Source of the DNA: Adlercreutzia sp910585575
GTDB lineage: Bacteria > Actinomycetota > Coriobacteriia > Coriobacteriales > Eggerthellaceae
Strand: one strand, 5' to 3'
Assembly: GCF_951801035.1 (NCBI RefSeq)
Contig: NZ_CATOKT010000004.1
DNA length: 64,000 nt
Part shown: piece after piece, positions 51,036 to 60,733 of the stretch
How the letters are laid out: each line of letters opens with the position of its first letter
How positions within the stretch are numbered: position 1 is the first letter of the stretch
The notes under the pieces: generated by a model
The model's input: the letters and a program-made list of their open reading frames with translations, nothing else
Databases searched by the model: none
Told to the model about the DNA's origin: nothing
Position numbers and translations under genes: made by a program

Positions 51036-54000
51036 TTAGCGGCGGTGCACTCCACGGTTTTCCTGGCGACGGCTGCGGCGGAGCGCCGCCACGGCCAGCG
51101 CCAGCGCACCGAGGGCCAGCAGGCCCAAGCCCATCAGGGGCAGCGTGTCGCCGGTCTTCGCCAGCTTGTCGGGCTGCTCCTGCACCGTCTTGCCCGTTTC
51201 CGGCACCTCGCGCACGCGCTCGCGCTCCTCGGGCACCACTTCTTCGGCGTCGAGCATGGTGTCGTAGAGCGTGATGGTGGCGTCGCTCAGCACGGCGTTG
51301 CCGTTCTCGGTGCCGGCCAGAATCTCCACCTTGCCGTACTGGTCGATGACGAATTCCACGTCAGCGGCCTTCTGGTAGTTCTCAGGCGCCTCGTCCTCGC
51401 GCAGCACGTAGGTAGTGCCCACGTTCAGCAGCTTCTGCAGCTTCTCGGGGGCTTTGCCCGAGGTCCACTGGGCCACCACTGTGCCCGTATCCTTTTCGAG
51501 AACCGACAGCTTCGCGCCCTCGACCCACTCGTGGGTGCGCGTGTCCAGCTTGTTGAACTCCACCAGCGTGGCCTCGTCGTAGACGCCGCCCTCGTGGTCG
51601 TAGGTGAAGAGCATGGTGCCGTCCTCGGTGAACTCGGGCGTCGAGCCCGTATCAGCCGCGGTGGCTCCGTCGGCGGCATCGCCAGCCCCGGTGTCGTCAG
51701 CTGCGGCGTCGCCGGCCGTCGCGTCATCGGCGCCCGCGCCCTCCCCAGCGGCGTCGACGGTTGCTCCGTCGGCTTCGGCCAGCGGCTCAATGGATGCCTC
51801 AGCGGACAACGGCTCGACGGCATCTCCCAGGGCCAGCTTCGTGTCGGTGTACTTCATCACGCAGGACGTGATGTTCGTTGCCGGGTCCACGCTCGTCTCC
51901 ACGTAGAAGTACGGGCTGCGGAACTCGCTCACCGTGTGGCCGGCCGGCGCCGCCTGCTCCTTGAAGTAGTACAGGTTGCCGGCGCTCAGGCTCACGTCCT
52001 CGTAATAGATCCAGCCCTCGGCGTCCGAGGTGGCACTGGCCAGGAATACGTCGCCCTGACCGTCACCGCTGACCATGAACAGGCCGTAGGTGGCGCCCTC
52101 CAGACCCTCGGCGCGGTCGAGCACGCTCGTCTTGCGCACCTTCAGGTCCATGGGCTTGGCGGTGTTCACGATGGTGGGATGCCAGTCCATGTTCAGCTGC
52201 GGGAAGTCAGCGGCGCTCGGCTCCCACTCCTCCCCCTTGGTGTCGGCATCCACGTACTGGTCCTTGTAGCGCACATTCTGGCCCTCGTCGTTCAGGTAAC
52301 CGTAGAACATGTCGGTACACACCAGCTGCACACCAGGGCCTGCGTTCTCGTCGGTCTGCACGTTGCGGCCCTCGGCGTCTTGCAGCTCAATGACCGCCGT
52401 GAAGGTGATGACTTGGTCGCTATAGGTAACCGAGGGGTCCTTCTTGTAGTCGGCGTCCTCGATAACGCGATACTGGTAGGTGCCCGGCGCCGTGAACAGC
52501 AGGCAGCACGGGTCCAAGCCCTCGGCAGCCAGGTTGTTCGCCTTGTCGAAGTCCACCATGCCGAACTCGTCGTTCGTGGTAGCGGAAATTTCAGGACCGG
52601 AAGTATTGGCCCAGTCGTCCTTCTCCATTACCTGAATGAGCTTGAAGCGGAATTCGTCGGCCTTGATGGTGCGGCCGTCCAGCTGCTTGATGACCTTCGG
52701 GTCCACCAAGCACTGCTGATCCACCGGCTCGTTGCTCATAGCATTCACGCTGTAGCTGTACAGCCCGAAATCCATGGAGGTATCAGCGTTGTAGAACTGC
52801 GCACCAGCCTCTTTGTCCTGCAGCAGAGTCAGCGACGTCTCTTCCGCCGTGGCGGCGAAGTAAACGTTCTTCACCGTGGAGACGAGCGACTCCTTGTCTT
52901 GGGACTTGGCAACGTTGACTTCGAAGACGTACACCGTGGGATCTTGCCCGCTGTCCTCGCTCATGAGGTACCAGTGCGTGTCTCCCTCTTGATCATGCTC
53001 GATCTTGTCGTAATCGATTTTATCGAAGGCCACCGGTGAGAAGCCGTTCTCGTCAAATTTGCTGGCAATGCCCCGCGAAACCAGCTCCCCGCCCGTCAGA
53101 TCGACGTTGGCGATATCGGCCACCGCTGCGATTTCCTTTACCGAGAAAGCGAAGGAGGTGTCGTCACTCAGAGTGCCGTAGTAGTGCTTCGAGGCCGTCG
53201 GTTGCCATTCGCCCTTCACTTGCAGGGTATTGACGATGCGGGGCTTCTCTACGACGGGCTCGCCGTCAAGCCTCATCGAGCCCTCGACAATATGCGGCGT
53301 CACCGTGGTGATTTTCTTACCAGCCACGTTGTCGACCTCCGTGCGCTCGGCGGTGGCACATACCTGGAAAGTCAACTTGTGGTCGTCCCTATCGTAAGAA
53401 ATGTTGCCGGTATCCTCAGGAACGACCTCGCGCAGCGTTAGTTCAACATTAACGGTCCTACCATCTTTCCAATCCGCGGTGGGAGTACTTTGAAGAAACG
53501 ACGCAATAGCAATCGTGTCGAATACCACCTTGCCATCGGCGTCAGTGCTCGCTTGCACCTTACCGTTTGCCAGATAGGAGCCATCGCTGTTCCTCTTGCC
53601 ATCAACGCCTTCGACTTCAAAAGTGTAGACGCGATCCTTCAGCTCTAGCTCATCGTTCAGCGAGGTAATCAGACTCTTTGTAGCCTCGAAACCTACCGGC
53701 TTATACTCCACCGTCTCCTTCAGCTGGACCGTGTTCACCATGGTAAAGGCGCCATTTTGGTACGCCTTGTCATTCATCTTGATCTCGGTGATAACCGGCG
53801 TGTGATAGGTGACGTCAACGGTAGAGTTGGGATAGGAGATCGTCTGCACGTCATGACGCACTTTCAGAGTGACTTTCACGTCTTCCGCGTACTTGATAGG
53901 AGTTCCAGTTGGGCGATCTTCTTCAATAGTCAAGTAGCTCGTCTTCGTGCCGCCCTCGTCCCCTAGGAGGGATTTCACAGCGGTCTCGTCATCCACGACA

Positions 54001-55925
54001 AACGTCACCGAACCATCAGCCGCATTGGTGGCCGTAGCCAGCTCCTCACCGTCCTTCTTCAGCTTAAAGGTGAATTCGCCGCCCTTCAGCTTGATGGCGT
54101 CGCCGTCGCTGTTCTTGAACTCCTTGTTGATGGACAACGAAAGCCCATTGCACTGATCACCCGTGCCGAGGTCGCCGATGAGAATAGTGCCGTTGCAGCC
54201 AATGCCGCCGCCATGAGTGGAGCTCTGGTTGCCCTTGATGATCACCGAGCGGCCCGTCACCTCTTCGGTTTTCGGCTTGGTGTTGGTCAGACCCAGCGAC
54301 TCGCCGGGAACCACCGCAGACTCTCCGTTGCGAATTACGATATCGCGCGGCAGCGTACCCGTGGCTGCAGAGCCCGTATGGGCCTCGATAGCCTTTTTCG
54401 AGCCCGTCGCGTAGCCCGTCCAGGCAATGGCGCGATCGCCGTAGCCGGAAACGTAGCTCACATTTGTGCAGTAGTAATCCATGGCTTTGGCGGCCGTCAT
54501 GTTACCGTCGGCCTTAGCCCAGCGGTCGCCCGCTTGATAGGTTTTGCCGTTGTAGCTCACCGTCAGGTTATCAAGGTACTTATTCGTGGGCCACTTGTCG
54601 CGATTGGCCGTATTGCCGTACAGCGCAAAGCCGTCCTCAATCTTGCCGATACCGATGCTGGCATGGGGACAGCCGGCAATGCCACCTCCCAGGCCCTGGG
54701 CCGTGTTGTCGGTAATCCAGGAATTTCCCAGCTTCAAAACACCCTTGCTCTCGACAAAGATGCCACCCCCGCCCCAGTCGTAGGTGGTGGTAGTTTTGTT
54801 GTTGATGATTTGGCCCGCCTTGATCTCAGCGGGAGTGGCCTGCTCCCACACCTCACTACGGCCGCTGCCTTTGTCGGCATGGATTGTGCCGGTCGCATCT
54901 TTATAGCCCTTGAACACCGAGCCGCCGGCCACATAGATACCGCCGCCCTCGCCGGCGCTGATCACTTGAACGTTGTCTGTGACGTTGCTCGACGCATCCG
55001 CTACCGAACCTGTGAACTTGGTCTTAACCGTCTCGTTGTTCGAAATAATGCCGTCTTCCATGATGAAAGTGCAGCCGCGATCGATGTAGATACCGCCACC
55101 GGCTTCGGCCTTGTTGCCGTCAACCTTGCCGTACCGAAACTCGAGCGTCGCACCCGTTCCATAGTTTTTATCTTCACCATTCGTATAAGACCGTTGCACC
55201 AAGATGCCGCCGCCGCCTTTATAGTTAGGGAAGTTCTTCGTGTCGTTAAGCTTGGTGCCACCGTTGCCGCCGGTGATGGTGAGGATCTTCTTGGCATCGC
55301 TTTTATCTCCGTCGATAATCAACGTGCTGTTGCCTCCATTTACATGGATAACTGTACCAACACCGTCGCCATCAATGATGCCGTTGCCCTTAATGGTAAG
55401 AGTGGAGCCACCGCTTACGTCAATATGGCCCTTGAAGGTGCCATACACCACCAGCTCGTACGTCCCCCCGTCCGTATAGGAAAGCGTTCCCCGCTCCGTC
55501 GTTCCCGCGGGAATGGGGTGCGTGCTGATATTGCGGGCCGCCAGCATGTAGCGCATGGCGTTTACGGTGCCTTGGGCCACGGGACGCTCGACGCCCTCGG
55601 CGTCGCCCTCGCCAACCGACGCGCCGGCAATGGCCTCGAGGGCCTCTCGGTCAACCGCCTCGGCGGCATCAAGGGAGCCCGTCGAGGTCGAAGTTGCCTC
55701 CACAACACCAGTATCGGCCTGGTCAGAGTCAGCTGCCTGCGGCTCATCCGCCCCCACGGTCGCGTCTGACAATTCCTCGGTGAACGTGGTGCTCTCGTTG
55801 GTGGCTGCCGCTTCTCCGTCGCCGTAGGCGGGTTGGATGTGGGGCATCAGGGTGACCACAAGCAGGATGGTCAGAGCAATGCCCAGGAAACGCTTGAATG
55901 TCTTGTTACTCAGAAGCTTTGTCAT
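51036..55925 (-). CDS. Large LPxTG-type surface protein with beta-helix, FctA- and SpaA-like domains
   Basis: A 1629-residue secreted protein. Signal peptide 1-35 (ending QPAYG). Residues about 150-560 are Gly/Asn-rich parallel beta-helix-like sequence (GGGIYI, GGGIGCNG repeats). Residues about 590-1290 hold several FctA/Spy0128-like isopeptide domains (YQYRVIED, FTAVIEL). A SpaA/Cna-B domain follows near 1300-1400 (LKVRKTSVLDRAEGLEGATYGLF; EGWIYYEDVSLSAGNLYYFKE), then an Ala/Asp linker and another prealbumin-like domain. The C-terminus has sorting motif LAKTG (1588-1592), a hydrophobic helix and RRSRR. Likely an adhesin or pilus component. Confidence 0.88.
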   Translation of the reverse strand: MTKLLSNKTFKRFLGIALTILLVVTLMPHIQPAYGDGEAAATNESTTFTEELSDATVGADEPQAADSDQADTGVVEATSTSTGSLDAAEAVDREALEAIAGASVGEGDAEGVERPVAQGTVNAMRYMLAARNISTHPIPAGTTERGTLSYTDGGTYELVVYGTFKGHIDVSGGSTLTIKGNGIIDGDGVGTVIHVNGGNSTLIIDGDKSDAKKILTITGGNGGTKLNDTKNFPNYKGGGGILVQRSYTNGEDKNYGTGATLEFRYGKVDGNKAEAGGGIYIDRGCTFIMEDGIISNNETVKTKFTGSVADASSNVTDNVQVISAGEGGGIYVAGGSVFKGYKDATGTIHADKGSGRSEVWEQATPAEIKAGQIINNKTTTTYDWGGGGIFVESKGVLKLGNSWITDNTAQGLGGGIAGCPHASIGIGKIEDGFALYGNTANRDKWPTNKYLDNLTVSYNGKTYQAGDRWAKADGNMTAAKAMDYYCTNVSYVSGYGDRAIAWTGYATGSKKAIEAHTGSAATGTLPRDIVIRNGESAVVPGESLGLTNTKPKTEEVTGRSVIIKGNQSSTHGGGIGCNGTILIGDLGTGDQCNGLSLSINKEFKNSDGDAIKLKGGEFTFKLKKDGEELATATNAADGSVTFVVDDETAVKSLLGDEGGTKTSYLTIEEDRPTGTPIKYAEDVKVTLKVRHDVQTISYPNSTVDVTYHTPVITEIKMNDKAYQNGAFTMVNTVQLKETVEYKPVGFEATKSLITSLNDELELKDRVYTFEVEGVDGKRNSDGSYLANGKVQASTDADGKVVFDTIAIASFLQSTPTADWKDGRTVNVELTLREVVPEDTGNISYDRDDHKLTFQVCATAERTEVDNVAGKKITTVTPHIVEGSMRLDGEPVVEKPRIVNTLQVKGEWQPTASKHYYGTLSDDTSFAFSVKEIAAVADIANVDLTGGELVSRGIASKFDENGFSPVAFDKIDYDKIEHDQEGDTHWYLMSEDSGQDPTVYVFEVNVAKSQDKESLVSTVKNVYFAATAEETSLTLLQDKEAGAQFYNADTSMDFGLYSYSVNAMSNEPVDQQCLVDPKVIKQLDGRTIKADEFRFKLIQVMEKDDWANTSGPEISATTNDEFGMVDFDKANNLAAEGLDPCCLLFTAPGTYQYRVIEDADYKKDPSVTYSDQVITFTAVIELQDAEGRNVQTDENAGPGVQLVCTDMFYGYLNDEGQNVRYKDQYVDADTKGEEWEPSAADFPQLNMDWHPTIVNTAKPMDLKVRKTSVLDRAEGLEGATYGLFMVSGDGQGDVFLASATSDAEGWIYYEDVSLSAGNLYYFKEQAAPAGHTVSEFRSPYFYVETSVDPATNITSCVMKYTDTKLALGDAVEPLSAEASIEPLAEADGATVDAAGEGAGADDATAGDAAADDTGAGDAADGATAADTGSTPEFTEDGTMLFTYDHEGGVYDEATLVEFNKLDTRTHEWVEGAKLSVLEKDTGTVVAQWTSGKAPEKLQKLLNVGTTYVLREDEAPENYQKAADVEFVIDQYGKVEILAGTENGNAVLSDATITLYDTMLDAEEVVPEERERVREVPETGKTVQEQPDKLAKTGDTLPLMGLGLLALGALALAVAALRRSRRQENRGVHRR

Positions 55926-55940
55926 GGTGTCCTCCCCTCC

Positions 55941-58343
55941 TTACGCGATCGTCGAATCGGTTGCGGTCTTCTTCTTGCGCCAGCGCAGCCACAAAAACGC
56001 GGCGGTGCCCAGCGCGGCTAAGGCCACCAGGCTCAGCACGATGCCGGCCACGGTGCCCGCGCCCATTTCGCTGCCCGGCTCAACGCCGGAAGCCAGGGCG
56101 TTGGCGTCATCGGCGATGCGCTCCTCACCCGTGGTGACACCCTCGTTGTTCGCCAGCGGCGTTGCATCGTCGCCAATCACGGCGGCGCCATCGCCGGCGC
56201 CTACACCGGCATCGATGGTGGTGGGAGCCGCAGCTCCGGCACCTCCGGCGGCCCCGGCCGCTCCGGCCGCACCAGCCGGCGCAGCGCCTGCGGGGGCGCC
56301 CTCAGTCACCGTCGTAGTGGCGGGAGCCGCCGTTACCACCGTCGTTCCCGGCACGGTCACCACACGCTCAGTGTCGATGATCTGCGTGCGCTGGATGGTG
56401 ATGTTCGAGCTCAGCACGTCGTTCACGTCGCGGTAGTAAATGGTGTAGGTACGCGTGGGCGAGAAGTAGGCGTGACGGATGGCCGTCTCCTGGCCGTCAA
56501 GGCGCACGTACTCGTTGCCCTCGGCGGTGAAGCGTTCCTCGCCGATAATTTCCACGAAGTCGGTGATCTCGGGGTCCACCGTCAACGTCTCGGTGCGCAG
56601 CACCTGGCTGTTAGCCACGTTCAGATACTGCACGGTAATGTCGTAGGCCGCGCCCGGCACGTAGTCCTCGGGCACGTAGTACACGTACTGCAGCAGGTCA
56701 ACGCCCTCCTGCAGACTGGCCCAGGTATAGGTGATCTCCTGCTGGTTGCCCGACCACGGCACCAAAGCGACGCCCTCCACCGTCTTGGCAGCCGGCGTGT
56801 ACACGGCGGCCTCGTCGGGGGTGACCGTCTTCTCCACGCGCCCGATCTCGGTATTGGTGGAACCGTCCACTTCCACGATGGTCAGCTTCACGGTCTTGTC
56901 GACGTCCTGGTTCTGGTACACCGCCGTCAGCACGCGCTTGCCGTTCTCGGAACCGAACGAATTCGCGTAGCTGGCATCGGCAATGCTACCGTCGAACTTG
57001 ATGACCGGGTTGGCATCGGCCCAGGGGTTGTCTCCCTCGGCCTGTGCCGCCGGCTCGTCGTCGCTCTCGGGCTGGGGGCGATCGGCCTGTACGCGATCGA
57101 GCGTGTAGTAGTTCACGCCCGAAGCCTGCTTCATCGAGAAGGTGTTGGGCAGCGTGTACTGGTAGCCCAGGCCCTTGATATCCACCTCGTCGCTCCACAG
57201 CTGCTTGCCGTCCTGGTCGACGTAATTGATAACCACCTCGTAGGCGTTGGCGTCAGCCCCCGCCACCTCCATGACGCGCACCACGTAGGTGGGCTGCGTC
57301 GGGGTAAGGGTCACCGTTGTTCCCGTCAGATTCTTGATGACGCGGTAGTACTTGCTGGGAGCCGTGTTGCCCTCGGCGTCCGCTTTGCCCTTCACGAAGA
57401 AGGACTTCTCGAACGTCGCTTGCACGCCCTCGTCGGTAATGCCGCTGACGGAATCGCTGCGCACGACGTTGCCCTCGGTGTCCACGTAGTTGATGGCTCC
57501 GGAAACCGCGTCGGAGGCAACCTGCTTGTAGGCCACCGCGAAGTAGCCCTTGCCACGCACGAAAGTATTGTCCAAAGCGGCGCCCCCGTCCTGGCCCTCG
57601 GCGTCCTGAGCCGTTGCCGGCTGCAGCGCGAAGGCCACGCGGTCGGCGCCCTCATCGAGGGCCGTGTAGTAGGTGGCGCCCGCACCGACGTTGCTGCGCG
57701 TCGGCTCGTCCACCAGGGCGCCGTCTACCAAGGTTTTGCCCTGGGTGCGCAGGCCCAGAAGCTCGTATGATTCCGTGCCGTCGCTGGCCGTTAGCTTGGC
57801 GTAGACGGGGTACACCGTGCCCTCGTAGAGCACCTGGCCCTCGCGGGCGGCGTCGTGGACGGTAATCTCGTAGCGGTCGCGTTCGGCAAACACCCCGAAG
57901 GCGTCGCTCGGCGTGAGGGCGACCGTGTCTGTCTGACCCTCGTCGCCAGCGCGGTTCTCGGTCATCTGAAGCGCCACGATATGGGCCAGCTTCGCACCTT
58001 CGCCCGCGTAATCGGTATCGCGATCCTGCTCGATATCCTTATCCTCGGGAATTGCGTAGGCCATGCGCTGGGCCAGATAGGCGCCGTTCTTCTGGATATC
58101 CAGGTAGATGCTCTTGCCGGCACCGTTCTGCACCTTCAGCAGCTCCCAGCCCTCGGCCGTGGGCTCCATGAAGTCCACGCCGGTAACGGCAATCGCCTCA
58201 GCCGCCGGCGCATTGTCCGGGCTCGACGCTTCCGCGCCCTCGGCCAGGGCCACGCGCGGCGTGCCAAGCAAACTGATGGCGCACAAGAGCGATACCGCCA
58301 GGGCCAGCGCTGCTTGAGCATTGCGCTTTACCACTGCTCGCAT
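55941..58343 (-). CDS. Secreted membrane-anchored surface protein with MucBP-like repeats
   Basis: An 800-residue protein; the start at 58343 (MRAVVKRN) has AGGAGG. Signal peptide to about 36. Repeats with the pattern INYVDxxGNxxxxD... (near 270, 370) and VQYLNVANSQVLRTETL resemble MucBP-like or prealbumin-type stalk domains. A Gly/Ala-rich linker near 690-720 leads to a single membrane helix and RWRKKK tail. There is no LPxTG-like motif, so it is anchored by its helix only. It precedes the 1629-residue protein by 15 bases, so the two are co-transcribed. Confidence 0.75.
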   Translation of the reverse strand: MRAVVKRNAQAALALAVSLLCAISLLGTPRVALAEGAEASSPDNAPAAEAIAVTGVDFMEPTAEGWELLKVQNGAGKSIYLDIQKNGAYLAQRMAYAIPEDKDIEQDRDTDYAGEGAKLAHIVALQMTENRAGDEGQTDTVALTPSDAFGVFAERDRYEITVHDAAREGQVLYEGTVYPVYAKLTASDGTESYELLGLRTQGKTLVDGALVDEPTRSNVGAGATYYTALDEGADRVAFALQPATAQDAEGQDGGAALDNTFVRGKGYFAVAYKQVASDAVSGAINYVDTEGNVVRSDSVSGITDEGVQATFEKSFFVKGKADAEGNTAPSKYYRVIKNLTGTTVTLTPTQPTYVVRVMEVAGADANAYEVVINYVDQDGKQLWSDEVDIKGLGYQYTLPNTFSMKQASGVNYYTLDRVQADRPQPESDDEPAAQAEGDNPWADANPVIKFDGSIADASYANSFGSENGKRVLTAVYQNQDVDKTVKLTIVEVDGSTNTEIGRVEKTVTPDEAAVYTPAAKTVEGVALVPWSGNQQEITYTWASLQEGVDLLQYVYYVPEDYVPGAAYDITVQYLNVANSQVLRTETLTVDPEITDFVEIIGEERFTAEGNEYVRLDGQETAIRHAYFSPTRTYTIYYRDVNDVLSSNITIQRTQIIDTERVVTVPGTTVVTAAPATTTVTEGAPAGAAPAGAAGAAGAAGGAGAAAPTTIDAGVGAGDGAAVIGDDATPLANNEGVTTGEERIADDANALASGVEPGSEMGAGTVAGIVLSLVALAALGTAAFLWLRWRKKKTATDSTIA

Positions 58344-58418
58344 GCGTCCTCCTTCTCTTCGTTGATGGGCCATCCCCACGATGGTCTCAGCCCCAAAATC
58401 TGGTCGTTTTTCAACGCA

Positions 58419-58447
58419 ATCTTGACCGTATTTTGCCTGGTAGTCAA
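58419..58447 (-). promoter_or_regulatory. Candidate promoter of the surface-protein operon
   Basis: TTGACT, 17-base spacer, CAAGAT on the minus strand, 76 bases before the ATG at 58343. An ATGCTAT-N4-ATAGCAT dyad lies 45 bases farther upstream (58492-58509) and could be an operator. The rest of 58448-58550 is AT-rich and featureless. Confidence 0.4.
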
Positions 58448-58550
58448 CGGAATTTCGGTTTTAAAAGAACAGGGTTTTCATCGCGCAATTAATGCTATGC
58501 CAATAGCATATCTATAAGTGAATAACCTCTTTTTAGATAACCTGTCAAAG

Positions 58551-58597
58551 AAAAACGGCTCTGTTCTCTTATCAGTTTTGAGAACAGAGCCGTTTTA
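58551..58597. terminator. Bidirectional terminator between surface-protein genes
   Basis: AAAACGGCTCTGTTCTC pairs with GAGAACAGAGCCGTTTT, giving a 17-base stem with flanking A and T runs. It ends the 58710-60593 transcript. Confidence 0.9.
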
Positions 58598-58709
58598 ATG
58601 AAAATGAGTGAATTACTTATTTAAATGAATCAAATTATGAGTAAAAAGTCAGCGTAAACGTTTTGTTACTTTTCGCTCTCCCTCTTATATTGACTCATTT
58701 GCTCAAAGA

Positions 58710-60593
58710 CTATTTCTGGCGCTTTTTGGCGATGACCAGCACTATCGCAGCGGCAATGACACCAACGATCAAGATTGCGATACCAACAATGAGAGGGTCG
58801 CCTGTCTGGGCAATCGCACGCCAGGCCTTCTCGATCTGCGTGCCGCCCCGATCGTCCGCGTCCTTGTCCGCTGCGGTTGCGCCTTGAGAAGGCTCTTCTT
58901 TGTCGTAGGTGCCGATGGTCTCGTCGTCGCTCGCGGGACGCTTGTTCTCCCCCGCGCTTTCCGCGGCAGTATCGGCTGTTGTCGAGCCGGTGCCTTCTTC
59001 GGGCTTTGCGCCCTCATCAGAGGCGCCCGCGCCATCGGTGGCGTCGGTTCCCGGCGTTGGCGCCACGGCATCTCCGGCGCCGTCATCCGTCGCGCCGTCC
59101 TGATCGCCAGAGGCGGCATCGCCGGGCTTCTCGTCGCCGCCCACTCCGGGCTTGTCGGCCGCATCGGGTTCATCGCCCGTCGCCGGTTTGTCCCCCGTCA
59201 CAGGTTTGTCCGACCCCGTATCCCCGGGCGCCTCGGGCGTTGCCGGCTCGTCCTTCGCCACCTTGTTCTCCCACACCAACGGCGAGGGCTTGGCGGCAAG
59301 GTCCACATCCACCCACTGATCGCTGTCGGCCGCCTTCTTGCGCACGTAGGTCACTTCGGCGTCCAAGCCGTTCTGACCGTCCTTCGCCACCTCAACGGTC
59401 ACCACATAGGAAGTGTCGTCCAGCTGCACCTGGTCCTCCACGGTTTTGGCGCAGGCGCCCTGGGACACCGCGAAGAAGAAGCGACCGGGCTCGTCAAACA
59501 CCTTGTCGTCGATGACCGGCACCTCGGCACCCGCCTCGCCACCGGCCCCGGCCTCACAGGCCACCTGCTGGTTGCTCAGCAGCGAGCCATCCTCGGTCAC
59601 CTCATGTACCTCGAAGTTGAACTCGCCGCGCGCGATGGGCTGACCCTCCAGGTAGACCGCGCCATCGTAATCGTCGAGGAAGGCGCCTCCGAAAGCATTG
59701 CGGAAGCCGGCGCCGATACCCGACTGGCTGCGTACCGGCGGCGCGTCGAAGGTGGCGTCTCCCAGCGGCACAAGGGCCACCGAGGAATGATGGTCGGCGT
59801 CTACTTTCTCGTAGGCATAGATATAGATGCGCTTGACGACATCGTCGTAGGTAACGCCCTGATAGACATAGCGGCCGAGGGCATCCTTAGTCACGCCGGG
59901 TAGCAGCTTGCCATCCGCATCGCGCGGCGCCTGCTCGGCTACGGTATAGCAGAACACCACACCCCCGTGTCGCGCCGTAGCCGTTTCGCCGAGCGTCTTT
60001 CCAGAAAAGGTGATGGCGGGGAAGGCGACGGTGCCGTCGGCCGCATTGGTGACCGTGCTCGGGTCGGGCACCGGCTGCAAGGCGTTGGGGTAATAGTCGT
60101 AGCCCCCGTGGGCCACCAGCTCGAACTTCTCGGCGTCGGACACGGTAGCGGAGCGCAGCTGCTTTGCCAGCGACGAGCCCCCGGGCACCGCATAGGCGCC
60201 GGCTTCGCGAATAACGAAGGTGAACTCGCCAGCCTTGAGGGGACGACCGGAGAGGAACTTCTTGCCGGAAATGGTGAAGGTGGCCGGCGTAATGGAGTCG
60301 GGGTTGGCGGCTTTCGCCTGCAGCGGCAGCTGATAGCGTCCGGGCAGATCGTCGGCGGGATCGTCGGCGGTTTTCTCGACGGTGGCGGAGTTGTCCGACT
60401 TGCTGGAAGACGCAGCTGTGCTCGCCGCAGACTGCTCGGCTGCCGCAGACGCATCCGTCTGGGCCGGCTCAGCCGCAAAGGCCGTGGCGGCCGACAGCGA
60501 CCAGGCGCCAGCGGTCATCACCGCCACAACGGCAAGCAAGCCCGCCACCCACCAGAGCACTGTTTTCGTTCGCATGATTTGAGCCTTCGCCAT
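58710..60593 (-). CDS. FctA-like pilin/surface protein with sortase-type C-terminus
   Basis: A 627-residue protein; the start at 60593 (MAKAQIMRTK) has GAGG. Signal peptide to about 42. Two or three FctA/Spy0128-type isopeptide domains (ISGKKFLSGRPLKAGEFTFVI near 100-120, then FNFEVHEVTEDG, FFFAVSQGACAKTVEDQ). A 130-residue Asp/Pro/Gly/Lys-rich linker contains VTGDKPATGDEP. The C-terminus IAQTG (594-598), hydrophobic helix and KKRQK resemble a sortase signal. Probably a pilus or adhesin subunit linked to the next two genes. Confidence 0.82.
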   Translation of the reverse strand: MAKAQIMRTKTVLWWVAGLLAVVAVMTAGAWSLSAATAFAAEPAQTDASAAAEQSAASTAASSSKSDNSATVEKTADDPADDLPGRYQLPLQAKAANPDSITPATFTISGKKFLSGRPLKAGEFTFVIREAGAYAVPGGSSLAKQLRSATVSDAEKFELVAHGGYDYYPNALQPVPDPSTVTNAADGTVAFPAITFSGKTLGETATARHGGVVFCYTVAEQAPRDADGKLLPGVTKDALGRYVYQGVTYDDVVKRIYIYAYEKVDADHHSSVALVPLGDATFDAPPVRSQSGIGAGFRNAFGGAFLDDYDGAVYLEGQPIARGEFNFEVHEVTEDGSLLSNQQVACEAGAGGEAGAEVPVIDDKVFDEPGRFFFAVSQGACAKTVEDQVQLDDTSYVVTVEVAKDGQNGLDAEVTYVRKKAADSDQWVDVDLAAKPSPLVWENKVAKDEPATPEAPGDTGSDKPVTGDKPATGDEPDAADKPGVGGDEKPGDAASGDQDGATDDGAGDAVAPTPGTDATDGAGASDEGAKPEEGTGSTTADTAAESAGENKRPASDDETIGTYDKEEPSQGATAADKDADDRGGTQIEKAWRAIAQTGDPLIVGIAILIVGVIAAAIVLVIAKKRQK

Positions 60594-60670
60594 CTTGACC
60601 ACCTCGCTCCTCGCCAAGCCGCCACGATGGCGACTTCACCAGGAAAATCATAAGTCGAAGGCTCAAAGAT

Positions 60671-60712
60671 AAAGCCCCCACCTGGCGTTTGTTCGCACCT
60701 GGTGGGGGCTTC
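60671..60712 (-). terminator. Terminator of the B12-riboswitch operon
   Basis: AAGCCCCCACC pairs with GGTGGGGGCTT; TTTATCTTTG follows on the minus strand, 22 bases past the ATP-grasp stop. Confidence 0.8.
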
Positions 60713-60733
60713 GTCATCGTGGCGTTGGAATGG

